Made by a program: the position numbers and the translations under genes
Part shown: positions 1 through 8,063 of the stretch, piece by piece
Position numbering within the stretch: position 1 is the stretch's first letter
Layout of the letters: each line of letters opens with the position of its first letter
Notes under the pieces: generated by a model
The model's input: only the letters and a program-made list of their open reading frames with translations
Database searches by the model: none
Told to the model about the DNA's origin: nothing
NCBI RefSeq assembly: GCF_001280565.1
Contig: NZ_LGRO01000001.1
Location: 2,170,001 to 2,234,000 of the forward strand
Length of the DNA stretch: 64,000 nucleotides
Direction: 5' to 3'
DNA from: Sulfobacillus thermosulfidooxidans
GTDB taxonomy: Bacteria; Bacillota; Sulfobacillia; Sulfobacillales; Sulfobacillaceae

Positions 1-158
1 TTCGTAGCAATGACGTAAATCACTTCACATCCTTGCCGTCTTAGGCGCGCAATGGTGGCACCTGCCCCCACCTCGTTGTCATCGGGGTGGGGAGCAAAAG
101 CCACCAGTCTTTTTGCCTGCAACAAATCGGGAATGGGCAGTAACGAGGATAAATCCAT
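1..158 (-). CDS. PIG-L/LmbE-family deacetylase, N-terminal part only
   Basis: The gene runs off the left edge, so only the first 52 or so residues are visible. They contain the family signature PHPDDNEVGAGAT, where the His-Pro-Asp-Asp residues bind the catalytic zinc in N-acetylglucosaminyl-type deacetylases such as BshB (bacillithiol synthesis) and MshB. The start is the ATG at 156-158, 3 bp after the stop of the upstream MazG-like gene, so the two are probably co-transcribed. In Bacillus a bshB1-type gene lies near the ypjD MazG-like gene, which makes BshB1 a possible identity. The substrate cannot be decided from this fragment. Confidence 0.85.
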   Translation of the reverse strand, partial: MDLSSLLPIPDLLQAKRLVAFAPHPDDNEVGAGATIARLRRQGCEVIYVIAT

Positions 159-161
159 AAT

Positions 162-524
162 CTACCCGCCTTTCTGAACATCGAAATGACTGGGGTTTGC
201 ACTCTCAGCAGATTTTTTCGTCCACCGATTTTGATCCCGCGTTTGAAATTTGGTCATGACGGCTTGAAAAACGTCCGTTAAATCCAGGTGCAGGGAATTG
301 GCGAAGGACACCAAAACAAACAGCATGTCCCCCAGTTCCATAGCAATGGATCCATCGGGCTCTGAGGCCTTTTTTGGTTTTTCTCCATAAACATGGTTCA
401 CTTCACGTGCAAGCTCACCTAATTCTTCGGCCAAGCGCAAAATCATCGTCGAGGGTGAGAAATATCCTTCTTCAAACTGGCTTATCCAGGCATCAACTTG
501 TTGCTGCATCTCTTGGATTGTCAT
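162..524 (-). CDS. MazG-like nucleotide pyrophosphohydrolase (YpjD type)
   Basis: A 120-residue all-alpha NTP pyrophosphohydrolase. The metal-binding pattern is visible as AEELGELAREV (about residues 32-42) followed by MELGDMLFVLV (about 62-72), i.e. the EExxE and ExxD motifs of the MazG fold. Such enzymes hydrolyse non-canonical or surplus NTPs to NMP and pyrophosphate. The length fits the short single-domain YpjD subfamily rather than two-domain MazG. It lies between an old yellow enzyme gene upstream and the PIG-L deacetylase downstream, all on the same strand with gaps of 10 bp or less, so it looks like the middle of an operon. The exact substrate is unknown. Confidence 0.85.
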   Translation of the reverse strand: MTIQEMQQQVDAWISQFEEGYFSPSTMILRLAEELGELAREVNHVYGEKPKKASEPDGSIAMELGDMLFVLVSFANSLHLDLTDVFQAVMTKFQTRDQNRWTKKSAESANPSHFDVQKGG

Positions 525-533
525 GGCGCCATC

Positions 534-1574
534 TCACTCGTGCGCTCGCTGCACAAAGTCTTTAGGAAAGGCGCGGTCGTATTCAGGAGGCACTTGAATC
601 GTTCCCCCTAGGGCTTGCGCTGCGAAATTGGCCCAATAAGGATTGCGCAACATTCCCCGCGCAATCGCAATCAAGTCGGCTTGCTGTTGCTCCAACACAA
701 ATTCGGCGAGTTCAGGCGTTTCCAACATGCCGACCGCAATCACCGGCACATTGAGATGCTCACGTAATGTGGCGGCATAGGGAACTTGGTACCCCGGATA
801 CATCTTGGGCACAACGGAAGCATTTCCGCCAGAAGAAATATCAAACATATCGACACCATGATCGCGGTAAACCTGAGCCATTTTTTCAAGCGCCAGGAAA
901 TCATAGCCCCCATCAACATACTCGGTCGCTGACAGTCGCATGATCAGAGGCATACCGTGAGGTATGTGACTTTTGACCGATTCAATCACCTCTACACCAA
1001 AACGGGTCGGTTCTCCATAAACATCGCTACGACGATTGGATAAGGGCGACATAAACTGGTGAATCAAATACCCATGCGCTCCATGAATTTCGATGGTATC
1101 GACCCCCGCTTTAACCGCACGCTTGGCAGCAAGCCCAAAGTTGTCGATCAAGCGGTGAATCTCATCGATGCTCAAAGCCTGGGGAACCCGGTAACGTTCT
1201 GAAAACGCAATGGCTGACGGGGCCACGGGCTTTAAACTGGGCGATTCCGTTTTGCGGCCAGCATGCGCAATTTGTATCCCAATTTTGGCACCATAACGAT
1301 GAACCTGGTCAATAATCCGGCGAAATGCCGGAATTTGATCATCAGACCACAACCCTAAATCTCTTACGGTAATACGGCCATTAGGATCAACATCGGTCAT
1401 TTCCATCATAATGAGACCCGTGCCCCCGACAGCGCGCGATATGTAATGAACATAATGCCACTCATTGGGCTTGCCATCTTCATCCCATACAGAGTACTGA
1501 CACATGGGCGACATCATAATCCGGTTTTTTAACGTTAAATCTTTGAGGGTAAACGGTTCAAACAATTTAGCCAT
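534..1574 (-). CDS. namA: NADPH dehydrogenase / old yellow enzyme (YqjM-NamA type)
   Basis: This 346-residue FMN-dependent TIM-barrel oxidoreductase matches the usual YqjM/NamA length (about 340). The N-terminal pattern LKNRIMMSPMCQYS contains the Cys that tunes the flavin in the thermophilic-like OYE class. HGAHGYLIHQFMSPLSNRR (about residues 164-182) is the active-site and FMN-binding block, and IAVGMLETPELAE and IARGMLRNPYW complete the phosphate-binding region. The family reduces activated C=C bonds (enones, nitro compounds) with NADPH and is linked to detoxification. It probably heads the small operon with the MazG-like and PIG-L genes. The physiological substrate is not known. Confidence 0.92.
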   Translation of the reverse strand: MAKLFEPFTLKDLTLKNRIMMSPMCQYSVWDEDGKPNEWHYVHYISRAVGGTGLIMMEMTDVDPNGRITVRDLGLWSDDQIPAFRRIIDQVHRYGAKIGIQIAHAGRKTESPSLKPVAPSAIAFSERYRVPQALSIDEIHRLIDNFGLAAKRAVKAGVDTIEIHGAHGYLIHQFMSPLSNRRSDVYGEPTRFGVEVIESVKSHIPHGMPLIMRLSATEYVDGGYDFLALEKMAQVYRDHGVDMFDISSGGNASVVPKMYPGYQVPYAATLREHLNVPVIAVGMLETPELAEFVLEQQQADLIAIARGMLRNPYWANFAAQALGGTIQVPPEYDRAFPKDFVQRAHE

Positions 1575-1663
1575 TTGATCTGCCTGCCTTTCTCGCTACG
1601 ATGTGTTTGATCCCCAATTTTTGTCGTCAGGCCTAGCCCTTTGGACGGACTTGTCATCTTACA

Positions 1664-2140
1664 TCAAACTTTGTGATAGGGATGATGATGAATTATGCTA
1701 AAGGCCCGGTAAATCTGTTCGACCGTAATTAACTGAGCCAGAGCATGAGGTAATGTCAAAGGTGAAAGAGACCATCGCCAATTAGCTCGCTCACGCACCC
1801 GCGGAGAGACCCCAAGGCTGCCACCGATCACAAAAACAACCGCAAAACTTTGTTCCTGATAGCGGGCTAATTGCCGGCTCAAGGCTTCAGATGTCACTTG
1901 TTGACCTTCAATATCCAAAAGAATAACAAAGTCGGTGGGGTCCAGATGTTTAGTAATCGCTTTGGCTTCGCGTTCTAGCGTTTCGCTTTCCTGACCACTT
2001 TTATAGCCAATTTCTGGCGCCACCACCCAATCAAGCGGCTGCCATGATCCAAGACGCATCCGGTATTCATCAATCATCTGGGATATCGCACGGTCTTTAG
2101 GCCGGCCCACCGTTAAAAGGCGCCAATGTTGTGCCATCAC
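1664..2140 (-). CDS. rlmH: 23S rRNA pseudouridine-1915 N3-methyltransferase RlmH
   Basis: A 158-residue SPOUT methyltransferase that methylates pseudouridine 1915 in helix 69 of 23S rRNA on assembled ribosomes. Visible family blocks are FVILLDIEGQ, the SAM-knot glycine motif FVIGGSLGVSP, and the C-terminal SPLTLPHALAQLITVEQIYR followed by HHHPYHK. Length matches RlmH (about 156-159). Two adjacent ATG codons begin the ORF and the choice changes one residue only. In Bacillus rlmH neighbours an HtrA protease gene. Here htrA lies 6 kb away, with accessory genes between, which suggests an insertion. Confidence 0.95.
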   Translation of the reverse strand: MMAQHWRLLTVGRPKDRAISQMIDEYRMRLGSWQPLDWVVAPEIGYKSGQESETLEREAKAITKHLDPTDFVILLDIEGQQVTSEALSRQLARYQEQSFAVVFVIGGSLGVSPRVRERANWRWSLSPLTLPHALAQLITVEQIYRAFSIIHHHPYHKV

Positions 2141-2417
2141 TCGCTGCCTTTCCTTGAAATAGACGAAATAAACTCCCCGCCAATATTAGTGTACCGATTT
2201 TCTCAAACAAGAACCAGATACCTCGATTTGGCTTGTACTATTGCAGGCTTTGGGGAAATAAATATGAAGTACGTGGGAAGCCAGGGACTACATGGGAGAT
2301 CCAGCAGACTCTTTAATGGCAAAGACAAAGGCAGCGCTCCTATCATGGCAAAAGTTTGCTTCCCTTTTTTAGAACAAAATATAGGAAAGACGGAGAGACA
2401 GAAAGAAGGAATGTGTG

Positions 2418-2750
2418 ATGCATGATGATAATCCGATTGAAAACCGGCAAACCGCAGCCCATGCGTTATTTTTCGCACTAGCCACCACGTTTGGCGGGGG
2501 CGCAGCCCTGCATTTAATCCGCGCGGCTTTATGGCACAAATCTCTTCCCCTCTCCGAGGTGATTACCTTTGTCTTGACTGCTTTAGCTAGCATTTTATTG
2601 TTATCGGTGATTTGGTCCGGTCGTCCCGAAAGGACATGGTCACTTAATCGCCACATTCTGTGGATTTCGGTGTTGGCAGTGGCAACAACGATTTTTGCCA
2701 CCACAATCTGGCCCGTATTCTGGCACTGGGCCTTCCCTTCTCGTTATTAA
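2418..2750 (+). CDS. small membrane protein of unknown function
   Basis: About 110 residues with three likely transmembrane stretches: ALFFALATTFGGGAAL, VITFVLTALASILLLSVIW, and ILWISVLAVATTIFATTIW. I do not recognise the family. An AAGGA at 2406-2410 lies 7 bp before the ATG at 2418 and 4 bp before an in-frame GTG at 2415, so the ATG is preferred. It is divergent from rlmH and lies upstream of the phosphate transporter in the same direction, with about 270 bp between. Nothing in the sequence suggests a specific role beyond a membrane location. Confidence 0.55.
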   Translation: MHDDNPIENRQTAAHALFFALATTFGGGAALHLIRAALWHKSLPLSEVITFVLTALASILLLSVIWSGRPERTWSLNRHILWISVLAVATTIFATTIWPVFWHWAFPSRY

Positions 2751-2892
2751 GTACGTCAAGGTAATCTCGCTTCTTCCTCATCCTCCTTCCACGGTAACCA
2801 TCCATTCGTTGCTCCAAGACCTTTGGGCATGATCAGAATCCTCTCGCCCGGCTCTTTCCCCTGGCGAATGTCATGAAAATCCTGGTCCTTTT

Positions 2893-2953
2893 TTAACAAG
2901 ACGTTAACATAGGATTAACATCTCGTTCATACAATCTTCCCACTGTCTTAACC
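2893..2953 (+). promoter_or_regulatory. Pho box: six 11-bp-phased PhoP-type repeats
   Basis: Hexamers TTAACA (2893), TTAACA (2904), TTAACA (2915), TTCATA (2926), TTCCCA (2937) and TTAACC (2948) recur with an exact 11-bp period. This is the arrangement bound by PhoP dimers in Bacillus, whose consensus is TT(A/C/T)A(A/C/T)A at 11-bp spacing. A possible -10 element TACTAA lies at 2965-2970, and the downstream gene is a phosphate:H+ symporter. The geometry is read directly from the sequence; regulation by phosphate is inferred. Confidence 0.8.
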
Positions 2954-3020
2954 TCTATGCCACATACTAATCATGTCACATTTGTGTAAAAAGGATAGCT
3001 AACTCGCCAGGGAGGTTTTT

Positions 3021-4400
3021 ATGTCCACGAAAACTGTTAGTGAAACTCTCAATGAGGCACCGCTCAATTTATTTCATTTACGCGCTGTTCTTACCGCTGG
3101 TATGGGCTTTTTTACTGATGCCTATGACCTGTTCATTATTGGGGCGGCTCTCATTCTGATTAAAGGACAATGGCATCCATCGGCCACCATGACGGGTCTT
3201 CTCGGATCTACCGCTCTGATCGCAGCTTTTGTTGGCGCCTTTGTTTTTGGTCGCTTAGCAGACGTCTTCGGTCGGAAAAGTATTTATGGATTGGAAGCAG
3301 GATTAATGGCATTAGGGGCAATTCTCTCGGCATTCTCTCCCAATATTTTTTGGCTTATTGTGTTTCGCTTCATTATGGGTATTGGTATTGGAGGCGATTA
3401 TCCGGTATCGGCCGTCTTAATGAGTGAATATGCCAATGCCAAAGACCGGGGTAAACTGGTCAGTTTAGTCTTCTCCATGCAAGCCTTAGGACTCATTGCG
3501 GGTCCCATCGTCGCTTTGACTTTACTCGCTTCGGGAATTCAAGCCGATATTGCTTGGCGGTTGATGTTAGGTTTAGGTGCCGTGCCCGCCTTAGCAGTGA
3601 TTATTTTACGCCGACGCATGCCGGAATCTCCTCGGTATGTGGCCCAAGTCAAAGGCAAAACCAAAGAGGCTGTCATCAGTCTCAAAGGCTACGCGGGTCA
3701 GGAAGCTCAAGCCATCGATGAGGTTAATCCTCGTCAAAAACTCAGTTTGGGACAAATGTTGTCGCAAGGTCGCTATTGGTTACTTCTTCTCGGCACCGCC
3801 GGCAGTTGGGCTGTTTTCGACTATGCATACTATGGCAATTCCATTTCCTTGCCCTTAGTGCTGAAAATGGTAGCTCCCCATAGTTCTGCCATGACATCGA
3901 TTGCCTGGTCCTTAATTATCTTTGCTGTCGCCGCAGTGCCCGGTTATATTTTAGCCTTCTTGACCATCGACTCGATCGGTCACAAAAAATTACAGTGGAT
4001 CGGCTTTTTGGTTATGGGATTGTCCTTTGCCACCTTAGGTCTAGTCCCGAATATTACCCACGATGTGCTACCCTTCCTTCTCATCTTTGGGTTAAGCTAC
4101 TTCTTCGCAGAATTTGGTCCCAACACCACCACTTTCGTCATGGCTAGTGAGGTCTATCCCACCAGTGTCAGAACCACAGGTCACGGGATCTCCGCGGGAC
4201 TGGCCAAGGTGGGAGCCTTTATCGGTGTGTTTATCTTCCCGGTTATGAGCAAAGCCTTAGGACTCAATGGTACCCTTCTCATTACCGCGGGTTTCTCGAT
4301 GTTGGGTATCCTTCTCACCATGCTCTTACCAGAACCCAGCCGCCAAACTCTTGAGGAAATCAGCAGTCCCCAGCCGCCTATTCTCTCGAAACGCGCATAA
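3021..4400 (+). CDS. MFS phosphate:H+ symporter-like transporter (PHS family)
   Basis: A 459-residue 12-TM major facilitator. The signatures are those of the phosphate:H+ symporter family rather than sugar porters: FFTDAYDLFIIG (about 30-41) with Asp33 and Asp36 in TM1, GRLADVFGRK (77-86) between TM2 and TM3, GIGIGGDYPVSAVLMSEYA (about 120-138), and EFGPNTTTFVMASEVYP late in the protein. The start follows an AGGGAGG ribosome site. The gene sits behind a six-repeat Pho box and ends before a strong hairpin, so it is probably a monocistronic phosphate-starvation gene. Transport of another anion or organic acid is possible, but the Pho box argues for phosphate. Confidence 0.85.
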   Translation: MSTKTVSETLNEAPLNLFHLRAVLTAGMGFFTDAYDLFIIGAALILIKGQWHPSATMTGLLGSTALIAAFVGAFVFGRLADVFGRKSIYGLEAGLMALGAILSAFSPNIFWLIVFRFIMGIGIGGDYPVSAVLMSEYANAKDRGKLVSLVFSMQALGLIAGPIVALTLLASGIQADIAWRLMLGLGAVPALAVIILRRRMPESPRYVAQVKGKTKEAVISLKGYAGQEAQAIDEVNPRQKLSLGQMLSQGRYWLLLLGTAGSWAVFDYAYYGNSISLPLVLKMVAPHSSAMTSIAWSLIIFAVAAVPGYILAFLTIDSIGHKKLQWIGFLVMGLSFATLGLVPNITHDVLPFLLIFGLSYFFAEFGPNTTTFVMASEVYPTSVRTTGHGISAGLAKVGAFIGVFIFPVMSKALGLNGTLLITAGFSMLGILLTMLLPEPSRQTLEEISSPQPPILSKRA

Positions 4401-4440
4401 GTTCCAACCGGATTTAAACAAGGCTTTCATATTCATCGCA

Positions 4441-4484
4441 AAACCCCTGAAAGCACGAATGCTTCCCGTGCATTTCAGGGGTTT
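4441..4484 (+). terminator. hairpin terminator after the phosphate transporter
   Basis: AAACCCCTGAAA pairs with TTTCAGGGGTTT, and an inner GCACG/CGTGC pair encloses a short loop. The long stem directly after the MFS stop suggests a rho-independent terminator, although only GTTT follows it. Confidence 0.6.
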
Positions 4485-4619
4485 GATGTTCTGCCCCGTT
4501 CCTGATCACAGCAGCCGATTCATGCTAATCTGGGTTCCCACGCCAAGCTGGTGAAATGACCCATGACGTGCAGGATCTAGACAGGAAAATCGTCGATGGA
4601 TGGCGAATAGGAATACGAG

Positions 4620-4943
4620 GTGTTGTTCATAGTGCCATATAACCAGTTGGTTCACGACCGCATTCCAAACATAATTCAAAAGATCGGGGAAACTTGCCGG
4701 ATTCATCGCCTCAGGGAGCAATTCGTGGCGCATTCAACCACTACACGGCAAGAAGGGGTCAGTGAATACCCCTTAGCGATGGCTGCATTCAAACCATTAA
4801 AGGAATTCGCCGATGTATTAAAGGTCATTTCTTATGTCGCGGAAGCCTATGACGATACGGGAAAGAATTTAAAGAGTTTGCGGCGAGATAAATCACCAAG
4901 GCGCGGCGGCGTTTCCCAAAAACTTTTGGCTTTGGCTCATTGA
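4620..4943 (+). CDS. NTP pyrophosphohydrolase-like protein (COG4997 type)
   Basis: 107 residues. YNQLVHDRIPNII (about 7-19) matches the N-terminal signature of the small house-cleaning NTP-PPases (typical YNKLVRDKIPEII). EFADVLKVISYVAEAY (about 62-77) supplies the second metal-binding half ('ELADVLEVI'), and RRGGVSQKLL matches the C-terminal RGGF block. The first acidic motif is weaker than usual (EGVSE where EEVxE is common), so activity is uncertain. Its stop overlaps the start region of the PLD-helicase gene, which points to translational coupling. The 220 bp before it hold only the preceding terminator and no other gene that I can see. Confidence 0.7.
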   Translation: MLFIVPYNQLVHDRIPNIIQKIGETCRIHRLREQFVAHSTTTRQEGVSEYPLAMAAFKPLKEFADVLKVISYVAEAYDDTGKNLKSLRRDKSPRRGGVSQKLLALAH

Positions 4944-4948
4944 GACCG

Positions 4949-7348
4949 ATGAATAAACCCATTTTGGTCACTCACCATCTCGAACAACACATAACTCGGT
5001 TACTCCATGATGCGCAAGGTATTTATTTACTGTTAGCCTTCATGAAATCCTCAGGAGTCCAAGAACTGCTCCCCGCGTTAGATGTTGCCCTGAAACACCA
5101 AGCGGAAATTAAAATTCTTACCGGCGATTATCTTTTCATTACCGACCCTGATGCCCTTGAGACATTATTGCAGTTAGGCGCGGGTATCGAGATGCGGATG
5201 TGGCTAACATCTGGAGAAACGTTCCATCCCAAAGCATATCTTTTTGAGTCACAAGGCCATACCGATATTGTGGTAGGGTCTTCGAACTTATCCCGCAGCG
5301 CCCTTACGACAGGGGTCGAATGGAATTTATTGGTCGAAGAAGCGTACTTGGATAACCAAGATCCCATCACCGAATTTATGAGACTTTTTTATGCCGATCA
5401 GACCATTCCCGTAAACCGCGTAACGGTCGCCGAATACCGCCGGCGCCGAGACCAATACGTTAATACCTTTCCTCATATTCGTGACGCATGGACAGAGAGT
5501 GCTCCCGGTCCCCAATCGGATTCAAATGAGCTTCCCCCGTTAGAACCCGAAACAAACGCAACACCAGAAATTCTGCTCCGTCCAGCCCAAAAAGAGGCAT
5601 TAGACGCCCTACTGGCTTCCCAAGAAGAAGGCCATCGACGAGGAATGGTCGTCTTGCCCACAGGTCTTGGTAAAACCTATGTCGCAGCATTTTTTGCCCG
5701 GCGTTTTGGCCGGATTCTATTCGTCGCTCACCGCGATGAAATTCTTCATCAGGCCGCGAAGACATTTCGAAACATCATGCCAGAACGGACGCAAGCTTTT
5801 TATACGGGCTATGAGAAAGGGCTCGCTGACATCGTGTTTGCCTCTGTCTTTACGCTATCGTCACGCCGCAACCGAGTCCGGTTTCTTCCAGGCCAATTTG
5901 ATCTAATCGTGGTAGACGAATTTCACCATGCCGCAGCCCCCTCATATGACGCCCTATTAAGCTATTTCCATCCACAATTTTTGTTAGGATTAACCGCCAC
6001 GCCCGAAAGAATGGACAATAAAGATGTATACGCTTTATGCGATGGCAACTTGGTTTATCAAGTGACACTCGCGGACGCAATCAATCAACAGTGGCTGGTG
6101 CCATTTCATTACTATGGCATTTATGATCCCACTGATTACCAAGCCATACCGTGGCGTGGCACCCACTATGATGAAGATATCTTGGCCCGTGTCCAGATGA
6201 AAGCGTCTTTTGCCAATATGGTCTTCGACGGGTGGCTTGAACACCACAATTCGCGAACATTAGCTTTTTGTGCCGGAGTAGAGCAAGCTCATTATTTTGC
6301 TCAATATTTTACAGAACGTGGGATCACCGCTTGTGCCTTGACAGCGACAACGGCCTTCAATGTTCGTCGCGAAACGTTGAAAGCGTTTCAGGAGGGTCGA
6401 ATAGCCGTCATTTTTTCGGTGAATCTGTTCAACGAAGGCTTGGATATCCCTGCCACCGATACCATTTTACTAATTCGTCCCACCGATTCCTCTGTAATAT
6501 TTCTCCAACAAATTGGCCGGGGTCTTCGCCCATTTTCTAAGAAATCTTATTGTACGATTATCGATTTTGTGGGTAACTACCGGAATGCCGATCACAGACT
6601 CGCACTTTTAGGCATTAACAATGTGTCCGCAGCCCTTCGTGATACACAAGCCATTTCAAAAGACTTGCCGGCAGGCTGTATGGTGCACTTGGATTTGGCG
6701 GTAATTGACGTCCTAAAAAAACTACGTGAGCGGCGAACCCCTCGGAAAACCCGGCTTCTAGAGGCTTTGCACAGGGTTCGTGACGAACTAGGGCGCCGGC
6801 CATCTTATCTGGAGTTTCATTTGAAAAGTGGAGCCGATAGCCGCATCATTCGACAGGAATTTCATTCGTATGTTGGATTTTTAGAAGAAGCGGGAGATTT
6901 ATCGCTCGTCGAATCCCACGCATACGCTCAGGTTCGGGGATGGCTGGAAACCGTAGAAAAAACTGCTATGAGCCAAAGCTACAAAATGGTTTTGCTACAT
7001 ATCCTGTTGGCCCGCGGGGAAAGTCAGTGGGACATGCCGATCACCGCCTCCGAGGCTTCCGAACCTTTCTATCGTTACTTGCATGACAATTCCCTCTGGA
7101 TGAAAGAGCGGCAGCGGCAGAAAATTTTTCAGGGCACCTATGACGCGAAAGCAGTTACACAACTTATTGTTAGAAATCCCATGCATTATCTCGCCACATC
7201 TCATCCAACCTATTTTTCCTTGTCCCAAGATACATTGGTCATTCACCCCGGCACCTTCGACGAAAAGGCGAGAGCTTTTGTCAGAGAATGGACACAGGAG
7301 ATAATCGACTATCGCTTGTATGTCTATTTTCGCTCGCAGTCACAGTAA
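4949..7348 (+). CDS. PLD-nuclease / superfamily II DEAD-DEAH helicase fusion
   Basis: About 800 residues. An N-terminal phospholipase-D-like nuclease half is marked by HPKAYLF (His93, Lys95) and GSSNLSRSAL (110-119). An SF2 helicase follows, with Walker A LPTGLGKT (236-243), Walker B DEFHH (323-327), TATPER (349-354), and IGRGLRP near 525. The C-terminal ~250 residues resemble the DUF3427-type tail found in COG1061 plus COG3886 helicases. The ATG at 4949 is preferred; an in-frame TTG lies at 4940. It follows the NTP-PPase gene with overlap. Proteins of this layout occur in genomic islands and are often suspected of roles in defence or DNA processing; that role is inference here. Confidence 0.82.
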   Translation: MNKPILVTHHLEQHITRLLHDAQGIYLLLAFMKSSGVQELLPALDVALKHQAEIKILTGDYLFITDPDALETLLQLGAGIEMRMWLTSGETFHPKAYLFESQGHTDIVVGSSNLSRSALTTGVEWNLLVEEAYLDNQDPITEFMRLFYADQTIPVNRVTVAEYRRRRDQYVNTFPHIRDAWTESAPGPQSDSNELPPLEPETNATPEILLRPAQKEALDALLASQEEGHRRGMVVLPTGLGKTYVAAFFARRFGRILFVAHRDEILHQAAKTFRNIMPERTQAFYTGYEKGLADIVFASVFTLSSRRNRVRFLPGQFDLIVVDEFHHAAAPSYDALLSYFHPQFLLGLTATPERMDNKDVYALCDGNLVYQVTLADAINQQWLVPFHYYGIYDPTDYQAIPWRGTHYDEDILARVQMKASFANMVFDGWLEHHNSRTLAFCAGVEQAHYFAQYFTERGITACALTATTAFNVRRETLKAFQEGRIAVIFSVNLFNEGLDIPATDTILLIRPTDSSVIFLQQIGRGLRPFSKKSYCTIIDFVGNYRNADHRLALLGINNVSAALRDTQAISKDLPAGCMVHLDLAVIDVLKKLRERRTPRKTRLLEALHRVRDELGRRPSYLEFHLKSGADSRIIRQEFHSYVGFLEEAGDLSLVESHAYAQVRGWLETVEKTAMSQSYKMVLLHILLARGESQWDMPITASEASEPFYRYLHDNSLWMKERQRQKIFQGTYDAKAVTQLIVRNPMHYLATSHPTYFSLSQDTLVIHPGTFDEKARAFVREWTQEIIDYRLYVYFRSQSQ

Positions 7349-7610
7349 ACATTTGATCGAGCTTTGGATTTCAATACTGGTTCCGCTATTCGTGACTCAA
7401 AGCGTTCGTACCGTTCGGATTTATGTATCCTACAAGAACCCATCTACCATTTCGTCATAACCTTTCTCAACGCTATTTAGCAGGATAATTCACCTTGTGA
7501 TGTAGTCCGCCTTATTCCACCATTAAGAGTCGCATAATCACAAACCGAGTTACTGACGCGTAAGAAATCTCTATCAGCATGGAGCAAGGCGGAATGAACT
7601 CTCCCACCGC
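7349..7610. other. intergenic stretch, no gene seen
   Basis: About 260 bp between the helicase gene and the IS605 relic. I see no ORF with family resemblance and no convincing RNA or repeat. It may hold the transcription end of the helicase operon. Confidence 0.4.
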
Positions 7611-7922
7611 CTAACCCTCACGGGTTGAGGCGGCAAGTTCCGGGATCGCTCCCGGAAGTTCCTGTCTCATTGACCGCTGCGTCAGGGCCGTTGGCTCCAG
7701 ACATCTGCCGCTGATCTCCTCAGGCGTGCCTTCGGACCGTTCCGGTCCTCGCTGGCGAAAAAGCCGCCTCCACTGGTTCAGTCGAGCGAGCGGTTTTCCC
7801 GCCAGGAGTTTCTGAATGCCCCGTTTCTTGATCACGACCGCAGCATTGTGGTCGGCATTCTCCGTGTGTCGCCGATCCCTTGCGAAAATTGTATGGCAAA
7901 CCGTCCTTTTGGCCCCGGGCAT
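7611..7922 (-). pseudogene. C-terminal remnant of IS200/IS605 TnpB (OrfB)
   Basis: The minus-strand reading frame carries the end of a TnpB transposon-associated nuclease. RDRRHTENADHNAAVVIKKR corresponds to the last zinc-finger/RuvC block, in which the Asp of 'ADHNAA' is catalytic, followed by the usual low-complexity tail. The front three quarters of the protein is absent. On the same strand the 3' part (7620-7655) forms hairpins, AACCC/GGGTT and TCCGGGA/TCCCGGA, as expected for the right end and omega-RNA region of such elements. Non-functional as a nuclease. Confidence 0.7.
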
Positions 7923-7993
7923 ACTACGTGGGAAGCGTTGGGAATGCGACTCTAAAGACGGTGAAACGCTACGTCGCCGCCCAAGAAACGGCC
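7883..7993 (+). pseudogene. C-terminal remnant of IS200/IS605 TnpA (Y1 transposase)
   Basis: The plus-strand frame encodes PSFWPRAYYVGSVGNATLKT followed by VKRYVAAQ. This is the C-terminal block of Y1 HUH transposases ('W..sYYVGtvGn.s...v..Yi..Q'). The catalytic HUH and Tyr parts are missing. It overlaps the TnpB tail on the opposite strand, so the relic is two 3' ends placed head-on, not an intact element. Confidence 0.65.
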
Positions 7994-8063
7994 GCTACCC
8001 GCTTGACCGCCTCTTGGCTTTCGCCTAAGAAGGGGAATGCGCGGGCGTTATGTTTAATAAGCA

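Noticed and set aside
374-565. Plus-strand ORF opposite the MazG-like gene
   Set aside because: Lies antisense to a well-supported gene, no ribosome site and no family features.
2126-2704. Overlapping ORFs on both strands between rlmH and the small membrane protein
   Set aside because: Low-complexity translations without start signals; the 2418 frame explains the region better.
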